From assembly GCF_000765145.1 (NCBI RefSeq), contig NZ_JMGA01000024.1, forward strand, positions 62,001-126,000: a DNA stretch of 64,000 nt, given 5' to 3'. The translations under genes were made by a program, and so were the position numbers. Under the pieces are notes generated by a model that saw only the letters and a program-made list of their open reading frames with translations, had not been told where the DNA came from and did no database searches. Origin of the DNA: Desulfosporosinus sp. HMP52. Its GTDB lineage: Bacteria > Bacillota > Desulfitobacteriia > Desulfitobacteriales > Desulfitobacteriaceae. Below are positions 25,935-34,035 of this stretch, piece after piece (positions within the stretch are counted from its first letter, which is position 1; each line of letters starts with the position of its first letter).

Positions 25935-26480
25935 CTAAGTGTCCATAAAACCTCGTAAGGTCACGTCATGCTTTTCTTCCTTACTGAATTCTTTTAAATA
26001 AGAAAAAAACATTGGTGTAAACAAAATTACAATCAGCCAATTAACAATAGAAACGTATATATTGAATAACCATTCTTACTTCCTACTATTAATCCAATAA
26101 TTACATTTAATATAGCTAATATAAGATTGAGGAAGCCAAAAATTCCAACCAAGCTTGCTACCTTTTTATCACGCTTAATACACGAGCTATAATCAGAATT
26201 CAAATCAAAGGGCCCATCTTTTGATTTCTTCCTGAAATAAAACCATCTCGAATACGTACTGACGCATTCAACGCCTGTTTCCTCCATTAATTCAATATAT
26301 GCTTTACTTTCGGGATATGAGGGTAATTGATCGAGAAGTTCAAGCTTGTAGATATATTCTCCAGGCGTCCCTTCTTTAAATAAATATCTTGCAAAAGAGT
26401 AATCAACAAAATTTAACCCCTTTGCAGTCATATCATTCAGCCATTTTTCTTCTTTTTCAAAGTTGACAAACAATTTTCAT
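25935..26480 (-). pseudogene. Frameshifted DUF2812 membrane protein
   Basis: The body (FEKEEKWLNDMTAKGLNFVD, CVSTYSRWFYFRKK) is the DUF2812 domain, followed by two membrane helices. The expected ATG at 26480 is out of frame with it, and the last helix continues in another frame near 26040 (INWLIVILFTPMFFSYLKEF). Two indels therefore disable it. DUF2812 proteins usually pair with a PadR regulator; none is here. Confidence 0.7.
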
Positions 26481-26528
26481 ACTACAGATTTGACAGCACA
26501 TCCCCCTTTGCTATTCTTTTACCGGAGG

Positions 26529-26819
<291 letters not shown>

Positions 26820-27011
26820 TTACCAATATCGTGCAAAGTGCCGAAACACCCCGGACGAGTCTACTCACGGGGGTACCGGTGGAAACTGTTCCAAGGGCAC
26901 GACTTTTTTCACTCTAAATCCCCCTCTTCCACCCATGAAATAGTACCACCTAGTGCATGCAATAAAATGATTAAAATTAACACTTTAATCACTTGAGTTC
27001 TCCTCTCTCCA

Positions 27012-27242
27012 CTAGCTTATTTTCATCAGGCCGCCATCCGTACTAATCGTATACACTGTTACCTTGTTTTCGCAGACTTTAAACTCAGTACAACAGTCTG
27101 CGCAGAAATACTGATTCTTGCCGATAATTCTTACCGCCCGGCTCCGGCACTGAATGCATTGTATTTGTTTCTCGAAAGAGCCCCTGATTCGTTTTACTTG
27201 ATGCGTAATCTTCACTTTTTCCGACTTGGCTTTTTCGCCCAT
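27012..27242 (-). CDS. Small zinc-ribbon protein
   Basis: 76 aa from ATG 27242 after AAAGGAGAAGG. Two Cys pairs (IQCIQCRSRAVRI and FCADCCTEFKVCENKVTVY) form a rubredoxin/zinc-ribbon knuckle after a basic N-terminus. It follows the YqhQ-like gene and may be co-transcribed. Function unknown. Confidence 0.7.
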   Translation of the reverse strand: MGEKAKSEKVKITHQVKRIRGSFEKQIQCIQCRSRAVRIIGKNQYFCADCCTEFKVCENKVTVYTISTDGGLMKIS

Positions 27243-27349
27243 CTTTTCACCTTCTCCCTTTAAATTCGGTAAACATATATAAGAACCCGAGAACCTATTC
27301 GCCGAAAAAATACACATAATGAAATCTATCTAGCTTTCACATCCCAAAA

Positions 27350-28246
27350 TCACGTTAGTTCCTGACCTGAATCCAAAACGCCTTTCAATGCAGCCAGCGC
27401 GACCTCAAGCTGCGCATCGTCTGGCTCTCTTGTGGTTAATTTCTGTAATAATAAACCTGGAACAATCAGCCAGCGAAACCACGGTGATTCTAAATGCCGT
27501 GAAGAGAATTTCAGGATCTCATAAGCTATCCCCGCAACTAAAGGCATAAGAAGCATGCGAGAAAGTAAGCGCCACCATAAGGGGTGCAGTCCCACAAATG
27601 CGAATACCAAGATGCTTACAACAACCACAATTAAAAGGAAACTTGTCCCACAGCGCGGATGCAACCTGGAAAACCGGCGCGCATTCTCTACCGTCAGCTC
27701 TTCCCCTGCTTCATAGGTGAAAATTGCTTTATGTTCTGCCCCATGATATTGAAATACCCGCTGGATATCTTTAAGCCGAGAAATCACCAGGATATAAAGG
27801 AAAAACACAACGAGCCGTATTGCCCCCTCCAAAAGATTCTGCCACACGACCCCAGAAATCTTTCCTCGGAGCAAATGGGCCATTCCTGTAGGCAATCCGA
27901 CAAAAAGCAGAAGTCCCAGGCCAAAAGCTAACCCTATGGTCAACGCTAATTCCCAAAATCCAAGTTCTGTTTCACTACTCTCTTCTCCGACCTCTTCCCC
28001 TCCCATTGAACGGCTAGCTGAAAAGGTCAAGGCCCGCGTTCCTAGAATCAGAGAATCCACTAGTGCTACAAACCCTCGAAGCAGTGGTAATTTAAAAATA
28101 GGTTTTCTCGCCCATGCATTAATCTCCAAACGCGTAACCTCAATCTCGCCCTTTGGTAACCTGACCGCAATAGCACTCTCACGAGGTCCACGCATCATTA
28201 CCCCTTCTATAACGGCTTGACCGCCATATTGGACCGGCCTACCCAT
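27350..28246 (-). CDS. DUF1385 (YqhQ-like) membrane protein
   Basis: 298 aa with the family start PVQYGGQAVIEGVMMRGP and the motif YHGAEHKAIFTYEAG, plus four to five membrane helices. DUF1385 proteins are widespread in Firmicutes, usually near prfA/rpmE, and are thought to be metal-dependent membrane proteins of unknown role. It is the most housekeeping-like gene of this stretch. Promoter E lies about 220 bp upstream. Confidence 0.9.
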   Translation of the reverse strand: MGRPVQYGGQAVIEGVMMRGPRESAIAVRLPKGEIEVTRLEINAWARKPIFKLPLLRGFVALVDSLILGTRALTFSASRSMGGEEVGEESSETELGFWELALTIGLAFGLGLLLFVGLPTGMAHLLRGKISGVVWQNLLEGAIRLVVFFLYILVISRLKDIQRVFQYHGAEHKAIFTYEAGEELTVENARRFSRLHPRCGTSFLLIVVVVSILVFAFVGLHPLWWRLLSRMLLMPLVAGIAYEILKFSSRHLESPWFRWLIVPGLLLQKLTTREPDDAQLEVALAALKGVLDSGQELT

Positions 28247-28463
28247 CTCTCGTCCTCCTCACCTCTGAATAGACTCTCGACATTTGCCGAGCCTGTCGGG
28301 ACAAGGGTTTCCTGACCCAACTTTGTAGATTCAACCCTTGGTACCCAAGGGTTTGGCAATCAACTTACTAAGATGTTATGTTTAAGTAAGTGTAAATTTT
28401 TTCATAAGTCCCCTATCTTTTTCCTAAAAGGATTTACCCTCTCCTTTCAATGTTGTTAAACAA

Positions 28464-28518
28464 AGTATAGAGTTTTCATTTAACGCCCACATCACACATT
28501 CTTAACATTTTTGTGAGA
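28464..28518 (-). promoter_or_regulatory. Regulon promoter E, apparently orphaned
   Basis: Minus strand: TCTCAC, TGTTAA and TGTGAT at 11-bp steps with TATACT (28469-28464) 21 bp beyond. The next open frame is only MKKFTLT and a stop (28405-28382), which looks like a signal-peptide start that lost its gene. Confidence 0.7.
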
Positions 28519-28681
28519 TAGTCTGCTATTTGATAATCATGGTTATCGGCAAGCCCATATGACCATGATTTTAGTTCACAAAATTAGAATTTTCCTCAAT
28601 TCGTTATCTATATTCAGAAGTATGATCAACAATTTTTCGATTCTTGTTTATTGTTCATTTCCATACCGTCTTAAGTGAAAA

Positions 28682-28719
28682 AGTAGGACATGCGCTCATT
28701 GTAAGCCTTTGTCCTACTC
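28682..28719 (-). terminator. Terminator of the Ig-like repeat protein
   Basis: AGTAGGACA and TTGTCCTACT arms around a GCGCTCATTGTAAGC loop, about 80 bases after the stop. Confidence 0.6.
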
Positions 28720-28800
28720 TAGCCTTATCTCTTACCCAGTCCATGTTACTGGACTGCCTTAATTTGTTTCAGCCCAGTTAAAACTAATACAATTGATTTA

Positions 28801-30258
28801 TTATTCGTGCCCAGATCGGCTGCCAGACATATGATTCCCACCCATATTGGTATTACTGTTCTCGTTATGATTAGAGTTATACCCATTTCCGTTCATAGTA
28901 TTTGTTCTTTTATTCACACTGGATGGTTGAGCACTTTGGCGCGGTTGAGTGTTATGCCGTTGCTGATCTTGATGGAAATTTTTATTAGAATGCCATTGTT
29001 GGTCATTATTGCAGAAATATTGACTGTTTTGTCCTGGGGTAACAGTTGCAGGCGGTACAGCTGGAGCTGCTGGCGCGGCTACTGTGGCACTCACGGCGTT
29101 ACTCACAGTCTTCTCTGGTGCTGAGGCTGTTATCGAAAGTACATCCCCTTCGAATAGGGTTACTCCACTGTTCATAGTCACAGTGTATACACCTGTGGTA
29201 TTAGATATTGCGGTGCCAATTTCCGTTCCACTTCTCTTAACGCTTACCGTTGCACCTGCTTCAGCAGTTCCCATAATCATGGTGTACCCAGCTCTGACCG
29301 TTCCCCTTACTGTCGGTTGTGTTGTTTGTTCTTGAATTAGTGCTGCAGATACCGTGACACTCACGGCGTTACTCTCAGTCTTGCCGAGCGTTATAGCTGT
29401 TATCGAAAGCGCGTCACCTTCGACTAGGGTTACTCCACTATTCCAAGTCACAGTGTAGGCACCTGTAGTTCCATCAGCTGTCGCTGCACCAATTTCCGTT
29501 CCGCTTCTCTTGACGCTTACCGTTGCACCCGCTTCAGCAGTTCCTGAAATCGCGGTGTCCCCAGCTTTGACCGTTCCTGTGACGGAGGGTTGCGCTGTTT
29601 GGTCTTGAACTACTGCTGCAGCTACTGTTACACTCACGGCGTTACTTTCGGTCTTGCCAGGTGCTGTGGCAGTTAACGAAAGTACTTCAGCTTCGACCAG
29701 GGTTACTCCACTGTTCAAAGTCACCGTGTAGGCACCTGTAGTTCCATCAGCTGTCGCAGTGCCAATTTCCGTTCCACTTCTCTTGACGCTTACCATTGCC
29801 CCAGCTTCAGTAGTTCCTGAAATCGCGGTGTCCCCAGCTCTGACCGTTCCTGTGACGGCGAGTTGCGCTGTTTGGCCTAGTGCTACAGATACCGTGATAC
29901 TCGTGGCGTTACTCTCGGTCGCGCCGAGTGTGGCAGTTATAGAAAGTACTTCAGCTTCGACTAGGGTTACTCCACTGTTCAAAGTCACCGTGTAGGCACC
30001 TGTCGTTCCATCAGCTGTCGCAGTGCCAATTTCCGTTCCACTTCTCTTGACGCTTACCGTTGCCCCAGCTTCAGCAGTTCCTGAAATCGCGGTGTCCCCA
30101 GCTCTGACCGTTCCTGTGACGGCGGGTTGCGCTGTTTGGGTTTGGACTATCGTTGTATCTACCGTTGCTGATGTAGCAGCATTAACTGCTACTACCGTTC
30201 CCATTATCAGCCCAAGTGACAATGTACTTACCATTAGCGTATTTTTTAAACTTTTCAT
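28801..30258 (-). CDS. Exported protein with four tandem Ig-like repeats
   Basis: 485 aa from ATG 30258 after AGGAAGG. A signal peptide (LSLGLIMGTVVAVNA) is followed by four bacterial Ig-like domains of about 88-91 residues, each with the landmarks V.GTV.AG.T.I.GTAEAGA, TVSVKRSGTEIG and GAYTVTLNSGVTL, and an Asn/Gln/His-rich tail (HSNKNFHQDQQRHN). No anchor or sortase motif is seen, so it is secreted or held by the tail. The repeats are nearly identical in DNA, implying recent duplication. It follows a SHOCT gene and an NlpC/P60 remnant and shares its signal peptide with the protein at 31617-32093. Confidence 0.85.
   Translation of the reverse strand: MKSLKNTLMVSTLSLGLIMGTVVAVNAATSATVDTTIVQTQTAQPAVTGTVRAGDTAISGTAEAGATVSVKRSGTEIGTATADGTTGAYTVTLNSGVTLVEAEVLSITATLGATESNATSITVSVALGQTAQLAVTGTVRAGDTAISGTTEAGAMVSVKRSGTEIGTATADGTTGAYTVTLNSGVTLVEAEVLSLTATAPGKTESNAVSVTVAAAVVQDQTAQPSVTGTVKAGDTAISGTAEAGATVSVKRSGTEIGAATADGTTGAYTVTWNSGVTLVEGDALSITAITLGKTESNAVSVTVSAALIQEQTTQPTVRGTVRAGYTMIMGTAEAGATVSVKRSGTEIGTAISNTTGVYTVTMNSGVTLFEGDVLSITASAPEKTVSNAVSATVAAPAAPAVPPATVTPGQNSQYFCNNDQQWHSNKNFHQDQQRHNTQPRQSAQPSSVNKRTNTMNGNGYNSNHNENSNTNMGGNHMSGSRSGHE
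29070..30180 (-). repeat. Tandem 264-273-bp coding repeats
   Basis: Four copies of one unit make up the Ig-like domains; for example AATCGCGGTGTCCCCAGCT begins at 29548, 29821 and 30085. Copy number is likely to vary between strains, and assembly across it should be checked. Confidence 0.8.
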
Positions 30259-30492
30259 CAATATCATCCTTCCTCAAACTAATTACTAAAATCCATAAAT
30301 CGACTACAATGCGCTTGCTTTTTTGATCTTGCTTCGTTCTTCTTTTTCAATGACCACCCCCTGTCTTCAGTAAGTTATTCGCAACAGTGTCTTCTATTTT
30401 AAGGGTAGCTTTTAAAAAATAATAAGTAAAAGTATGTATTATTTTCCCAATTCGTAATTTACAAATTTTCAGCGCAAGAAAAACTTCTATTA

Positions 30493-30566
30493 AATGAAGG
30501 GGAGCAGTATTTCTACCCGAACCCCTCCATCCCTTCGATTCGTAGCGGATATCTTCCCCCCGTGTT
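30493..30566 (-). pseudogene. 3'-end fragment of an NtrB-like kinase
   Basis: About 74 bases match the last codons of the kinase at 9223-10344 almost exactly (GAACCCCTCCATCCCTTCG in both). Nothing else of the gene is present. Confidence 0.8.
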
Positions 30567-30581
30567 GCTCATATTCACTCT

Positions 30582-30800
30582 TTAAAAAACTCGCCGGGCA
30601 CCAATATAAACGGCTTTCCAGTACGGTCCAATCACATAGACCGTAACCCCTTTAGACGACGAAGCATTGATGAATTGCCCATCGCCGAGATAAATACCGT
30701 CATGACTTACTACACCGTCACCAGTAAACGCAGGGACTCAGGTTGACAACGAAAGTGAAAAAATTAATAATAAGAGCACAAAGATAATTCTGTTTTTCAT
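30582..30800 (-). pseudogene. NlpC/P60 remnant: signal peptide joined to the domain end
   Basis: One frame from ATG 30800 encodes a signal peptide (MKNRIIFVLLLLIFSLSLST), an in-frame TGA, then VPAFTGDGVVSHDGIYLGDG to the stop at 30582 (AVYIGARRVF). This is the final third of an NlpC/P60 domain, with the catalytic histidine region but without the cysteine. A deletion and the TGA disable it. Confidence 0.75.
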
Positions 30801-30921
30801 TCTTCTGTTCCATCCTTTCAAGATTAGCATCTCACAGGTAACGGAATCTTTGAAAGAAACTGGTATAACTAATTAATTGCATTTCCGGTTTATAGTATTG
30901 AAATGATTTCTGGTGCCGCTG

Positions 30922-31176
30922 TTACTGCAGCAACTCTTTTTTCCGCTTTTGATATTCTTTCAAATCAATCTCACCACAGGCATAACGTCCAAGTAAAACA
31001 TCTAAGGCCTTATCTTGTTCGACAATCCGACGCGTAAGAACCCGAGAACCTATCCACCGAACTAAATTAATAATTAAGGCAATCAATACTATCCAAAAAA
31101 GTAATTGGATTGCCATCCTTAGTATCCCCATCCCCCAAAATCCGTCGCTAAAAAATGAACCCCAACCGCCAAGCAT
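30922..31176 (-). CDS. SHOCT-domain small membrane protein, copy 1
   Basis: 84 aa. A membrane helix (ILRMAIQLLFWIVLIALIIN) is followed by a cytoplasmic SHOCT domain (LDVLLGRYACGEIDLKEYQK). SHOCT is a short C-terminal oligomerisation module. Copy 2 is at 32259-32519; each is followed by an exported protein with the same signal peptide, so the unit is duplicated. It lies under regulon promoter F. Confidence 0.85.
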   Translation of the reverse strand: MLGGWGSFFSDGFWGMGILRMAIQLLFWIVLIALIINLVRWIGSRVLTRRIVEQDKALDVLLGRYACGEIDLKEYQKRKKELLQ

Positions 31177-31256
31177 AATTCACTCCTCCTTTCCGTGAAC
31201 TTTCCATTAAAACAGCCACAATAAGCAAGCGGGAAAATTTCAACGTTGTTAAGCTA

Positions 31257-31311
31257 AGTATAGAGGTTTCATTTTACGCCCACGTCACATTTTCTTAACA
31301 TTTTTGTTAAC
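31257..31311 (-). promoter_or_regulatory. Regulon promoter F
   Basis: Minus strand: GTTAAC, TGTTAA and TGTGAC with 11-bp steps; TATACT (31262-31257) 21 bp after the last. The SHOCT gene starts at 31176. Confidence 0.8.
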
Positions 31312-31439
31312 GTAGCCTGCTGGACTGTCAAAACTGCAACTTGATAGATTAACTGAATACAGCCGTCAGTTGCATTAGAATCTCTTTAAAGGGTTTGTTT
31401 AATGTGAGTGTAGCTCGGGTTATATTAATCAATTCCGAG

Positions 31440-31537
31440 ACACCCACTTCTTTAAGTGGGTGTTCCGATTTCTTCTTCGGTGGGGGTAGAATCCCCTACC
31501 GAAGCCCCGGTGTTCAGCTTTAGCTGAACGAGTTCAC
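31440..31537 (+). mobile_element. IS200/IS605-type right-end hairpins, possible omega-RNA relic
   Basis: Three hairpins in a row (ACACCCACT/AGTGGGTGT; CTTCGGT...ACCGAAG with GGGGTAGAATCCCC; GTTCAGCTTTAGCTGAAC) end in GAGTTCAC. This resembles IS605 right ends, which double as the omega-RNA scaffold of TnpB. No tnpB or tnpA frame is present, so only the end of an element remains. Confidence 0.45.
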
Positions 31538-31564
31538 TAGCTGACCAGTTAAACCCCTAAAGGA

Positions 31565-31602
31565 ACAGGGCAGGCGCCTATTGCAAACCGCCTGCCCTGC
31601 TC
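31565..31602 (-). terminator. Terminator of the Pro/Thr-rich exported protein
   Basis: AGGGCAGGCG and CGCCTGCCCT arms around a short loop, starting about 15 bases after the stop. Confidence 0.7.
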
Positions 31603-31616
31603 TAACCTCATTTCCC

Positions 31617-32093
31617 TTACCAACCCATGTTACCAGACCAGTTACCGTACATTCGGTCATTACCCCAACAATTTCCGTTGTATCCGTTGTATCCGTTGTT
31701 ATAATTTTGCGTCGGTTGCTTGGGAGCAGTTTGTTGTATACTGCTCTGCCGTGTTTGGTTGTTTTGATTACCACTTTGTTGAGTCGCTTGGTTAGTACTA
31801 GGAGGAGCGACAGGTGTAGCAACTGGAGTAGCTACCGGAGTTGTTACCGGAGTAGCAGCCGGAGCAGCAACTGGAGTAGCTGCTGGAGTTGCTGCTGGAG
31901 TTGTTACCGGAGCAGCAGTTGGGGTAGAGGTGGTATTCATATTCATGACCATCGGATTAGGATCGTTTGCAATCCAGTCGGCTATTTGTTGCTGATAGTT
32001 TGTGGAAGTGGCAGCACCGGCTACCCCGACTGCACCAACTATTAAACCAAGTGATAAGGCACTTACCAAGAATGTGTTTTTAACATTTTTCAT
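31617..32093 (-). CDS. Exported Pro/Thr/Ala-rich protein
   Basis: 158 aa from ATG 32093. The signal peptide (FLVSALSLGLIVGAVGVAGA) is homologous to that of the Ig-like repeat protein. A mature stretch of TP and AP repeats (about 60-100) suggests a wall-spanning linker, and the tail is rich in Asn, Gln, Gly and Tyr (NYNNGYNGYNGNCWGN). There is no enzymatic domain. It follows SHOCT copy 2 by about 165 bases and probably shares promoter G. Confidence 0.8.
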   Translation of the reverse strand: MKNVKNTFLVSALSLGLIVGAVGVAGAATSTNYQQQIADWIANDPNPMVMNMNTTSTPTAAPVTTPAATPAATPVAAPAATPVTTPVATPVATPVAPPSTNQATQQSGNQNNQTRQSSIQQTAPKQPTQNYNNGYNGYNGNCWGNDRMYGNWSGNMGW

Positions 32094-32258
32094 CAATAAT
32101 CATCCTTTCTTTTTAAACCTTTTATTACTAATGTTTTAATTCGGATCATCGCTTAACTTGCAAACTTATGTTAACCACTTTCTTCTTTCTGCTGACCACC
32201 CCATGTTTTCATCCAGTTATTCGTTAAGAGAGAATATTTTTTGAGGGGTAGGTCAAAG

Positions 32259-32519
32259 TCACCGTAGCAATTCTTTTTTTCGCTTTTGATATTCTTCCAA
32301 ATCAATCTCACTACGGGCATAACGTTCATTCAAAACATTCAAAGCCTGATCTTGTCCAATAAACCCTCGTGTATGAACCCGAGAACCTATCCTCCGAAAT
32401 AAGTATATAATTAATGCTATTAATACTATCCAAAAAAGCAATTGGATTCCCATCCCAAGTATCCCCATTCCCCAAAATCCGCCGCCATAATATGAGCCAC
32501 AGCCCCAGCCGCCAAACAT
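32259..32519 (-). CDS. SHOCT-domain small membrane protein, copy 2
   Basis: 86 aa: a Gly-rich start (FGGWGCGSYYGGGFWGMG), a membrane helix and a SHOCT domain (ALNVLNERYARSEIDLEEYQ). It is about 60 percent identical to copy 1 by eye. Promoter G lies just upstream. Confidence 0.85.
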   Translation of the reverse strand: MFGGWGCGSYYGGGFWGMGILGMGIQLLFWIVLIALIIYLFRRIGSRVHTRGFIGQDQALNVLNERYARSEIDLEEYQKRKKELLR

Positions 32520-32549
32520 AAATCACTCCTCCTTTCATATCTTGAATTT

Positions 32550-32604
32550 AGTTTACCCCTCATCTATCCCAACAAAGTTACAGTTTCTTTACATTTTTGT
32601 TAAA
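32550..32604 (-). promoter_or_regulatory. Regulon promoter G
   Basis: Minus strand: TTTAAC, TGTAAA and TGTAAC at 11-bp steps, the last two matching TGTWAH. TAAACT (32555-32550) is 21 bp beyond. The SHOCT gene starts at 32519. Confidence 0.75.
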
Positions 32605-32639
32605 ATCTAAACTTTAACCAACACTTGTTTTATGAAGTA

Positions 32640-32701
32640 ACATCCCATGATTCGAACAACGAATTCCAGCCATCGTTACGAGGACTATTATACCTTCAGT
32701 A
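32640..32701 (-). pseudogene. Third copy fragment of the YYWYNSP family
   Basis: Directly after the stop of the 51-aa gene, the same frame continues as Y-stop-RYNSPRNDGWNSLFESW. It matches WYNSPRNSGWNN of the protein at 24609-24887, with two codons turned into stops. Confidence 0.65.
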
Positions 32702-32857
32702 TTAATTCTGAGTGTTAGGATCACTAGCTAGAATTTCCTCAATTTCGTCATCAACATCCATGAGTTTGATCAATAGCTTCACTCGATTCTTGCTCTCTTT
32801 CTCTAAGGTCATTATGACCCTATCTCTTTCTTCACGTAAACTTTCTAACCGTTTCAT
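32702..32857 (-). CDS. 51-aa coiled-coil protein
   Basis: ATG 32857 follows AAGGAGGT at nine bases. The sequence MKRLESLREERDRVIMTLEK and onward is a charged amphipathic helix ending DEIEEILASDPNTQN. Its final residues (DPNTQN) align with the YYWYNSP family just before the first stop, so the gene may be a fusion of a helix gene with that remnant. It lies about 40 bases after the 66-aa gene and is probably co-transcribed with it. Confidence 0.6.
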   Translation of the reverse strand: MKRLESLREERDRVIMTLEKESKNRVKLLIKLMDVDDEIEEILASDPNTQN

Positions 32858-32896
32858 GGTTTAATACCTCCTTAATTGTGACGTATATTTTCAGAC

Positions 32897-33097
32897 TTAT
32901 GCAGCCTCCAATTCATTTTCAAGAAAGACAAGCATTGTTCGAGGCTGGCTATCATTCCTCTGAAATTCAACGAAATAAAGTATGGATACATCATCACTGC
33001 CTAATTCGATTTTTTTAACAACACCGGCAAGTCCATTGAAATCTTCGTTTCCCTGATCGTTAACTTTTACGACATCACCGATTTTGTAAATTGACAT
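32897..33097 (-). CDS. 66-aa KOW/SH3-like small protein
   Basis: MSIYKIGDVVKVNDQGNEDF opens a short beta-rich protein with the pattern GDVVKV..G....GL.GVV..I, as in small SH3-like or KOW folds, without signal peptide. Regulon promoter H lies about 240 bp upstream. No specific function. Confidence 0.7.
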   Translation of the reverse strand: MSIYKIGDVVKVNDQGNEDFNGLAGVVKKIELGSDDVSILYFVEFQRNDSQPRTMLVFLENELEAA

Positions 33098-33335
33098 GTT
33101 ATCACTGCTTCCTTTCTTTCTATTATCGCAACCCTGAGTTATAAATAGATTCCGTTCACTAAGTCATTCGTTAGAGTTTGATTTGTTTCGAGGGTAGGAC
33201 ATTATGATTTTAGCTTCTGTCATAAGGAAAATCGGCCCTGTAATAGTCTATCTTGGTTTAACCGAAAACTATTCTTCGTACAGAAATTGTTCTCAAAAGC
33301 TAAAATTATGATTAGCAGTTAATTAAACTATAACT

Positions 33336-33390
33336 ATTTTATAAGAGAAGTTTCACAGCAAAGTTACAGGTTTTTAAACTATTTGTTATT
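33336..33390 (-). promoter_or_regulatory. Regulon promoter H (weaker match)
   Basis: Minus strand: AATAAC, GTTTAA and TGTAAC at 11-bp steps and TAAAAT (33341-33336) 21 bp after. The centre hexamer is poor but the spacing is exact. Confidence 0.55.
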
Positions 33391-33506
33391 TTGAATTGTC
33401 CAGCGATTAAAAGCTTCTCTGGAGTGGGAAGCCAACCTATGGACTTAGCCACCAAAGTTTACAAATTGACACAGGGTTTGACCGTAAAATCAGAAAACAA
33501 TAAAAA

Positions 33507-33551
33507 GTGCCCCGGCCTACCATAGCGTTGCGCCTGGTAATAACACGGGGC
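33507..33551 (-). terminator. Second terminator of the feo operon
   Basis: GCCCCGTG and CACGGGGC-type arms with an inner TACCA/TGGTA stem; on the minus strand it is followed by TTTTTATTG. Confidence 0.6.
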
Positions 33552-33585
33552 TATCAGGACGAATAGGTACCACGTTTTGTGAAAA

Positions 33586-33618
33586 AACCGGGTTGCCCTA
33601 AATCAGGGAACCCGGGTT
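33586..33618 (-). terminator. First terminator of the feo operon
   Basis: AACCCGGGTT and AACCCGGTT-type arms with inner CCCT/AGGG, followed by TTTTTTC on the minus strand, a few bases after the feoA stop. Confidence 0.75.
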
Positions 33619-33623
33619 GGTAT

Positions 33624-33860
33624 CTATATGTTAACAGAAATAACCGATGCGATCTCTCGATCAACTGCAACTTGTGTATAGCCAACTTGAAAAACGTAAG
33701 ATGGAAATTTTTGAATAAGCTTAATCCGTGTTCCAGGTAGAATTCCCATAGACATGAGTTTCCTTAAAATACTCCCATTATCCGTTACCAGTTCAGCGAC
33801 AACTCCCTTTTGCTGGATTTTCATATCGCTTAATGATATAAGATGAGTAGATTTATTCAC
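33624..33860 (-). CDS. feoA: FeoA, ferrous iron transport accessory protein
   Basis: 78 aa with the SH3-like FeoA fold motifs (LRKLMSMGILPGTRIKLIQK, VAVDREIASVISV). FeoA is a small cytoplasmic partner of FeoB. It is the last gene of the operon, overlapping the preceding Cys-rich gene by eight bases, whereas feoA usually comes first. Confidence 0.9.
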   Translation of the reverse strand: MNKSTHLISLSDMKIQQKGVVAELVTDNGSILRKLMSMGILPGTRIKLIQKFPSYVFQVGYTQVAVDREIASVISVNI

Positions 33861-34035
33861 GATTCTCCCTCCGTTTCTTCTTAAGCCAAGAAATTAACTT
33901 TGGTTCCTTGGGAATCTCAAAACCACAGTTTGGACATTTTACTTTTCCACAGGATTTATGCAGGGGGCATCCCTGACAACCCACTTGGCTATCCAACTCT
34001 GAAAATTCATAACCGCAAAAGCTACAAGTTATCAT
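33853..34035 (-). CDS. Cys-rich 60-aa protein of the feo operon
   Basis: Three Cys pairs (CSFCGYEF, GCQGCPLHKSCG, VKCPNCGFEIP) form two zinc-ribbon or iron-sulfur knuckles before a basic tail (LKKKRRENRE). It overlaps the FeoB membrane gene by four bases (ATGA), so it is coupled. It occupies the place of FeoC in other operons and may sense iron or redox state; this is inference. Confidence 0.8.
   Translation of the reverse strand: MITCSFCGYEFSELDSQVGCQGCPLHKSCGKVKCPNCGFEIPKEPKLISWLKKKRRENRE

Noticed and set aside
28531-28548. GATAATCATGGTTATC as a second Fur box
   Set aside because: Only half of the 19-bp consensus fits and it is not close to a promoter or iron gene.
29070-30180. Direct repeats considered as a CRISPR or intergenic repeat array
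   Set aside because: The units are 264-273 bp long, in frame and encode Ig-like domains; there are no spacers.
33210-33320. Inverted repeat (TTATGATTTTAGCTTCTG and CAAAAGCTAAAATTATGA) as a possible MITE
   Set aside because: Four mismatches in 18 bases, no target duplication and no second copy in the window.
33507-33551. Structured GC-rich stretch considered as a c-di-GMP riboswitch
   Set aside because: It lacks the GEMM core and the tetraloop receptor; on the minus strand it is followed by a T tract, so a terminator is simpler.
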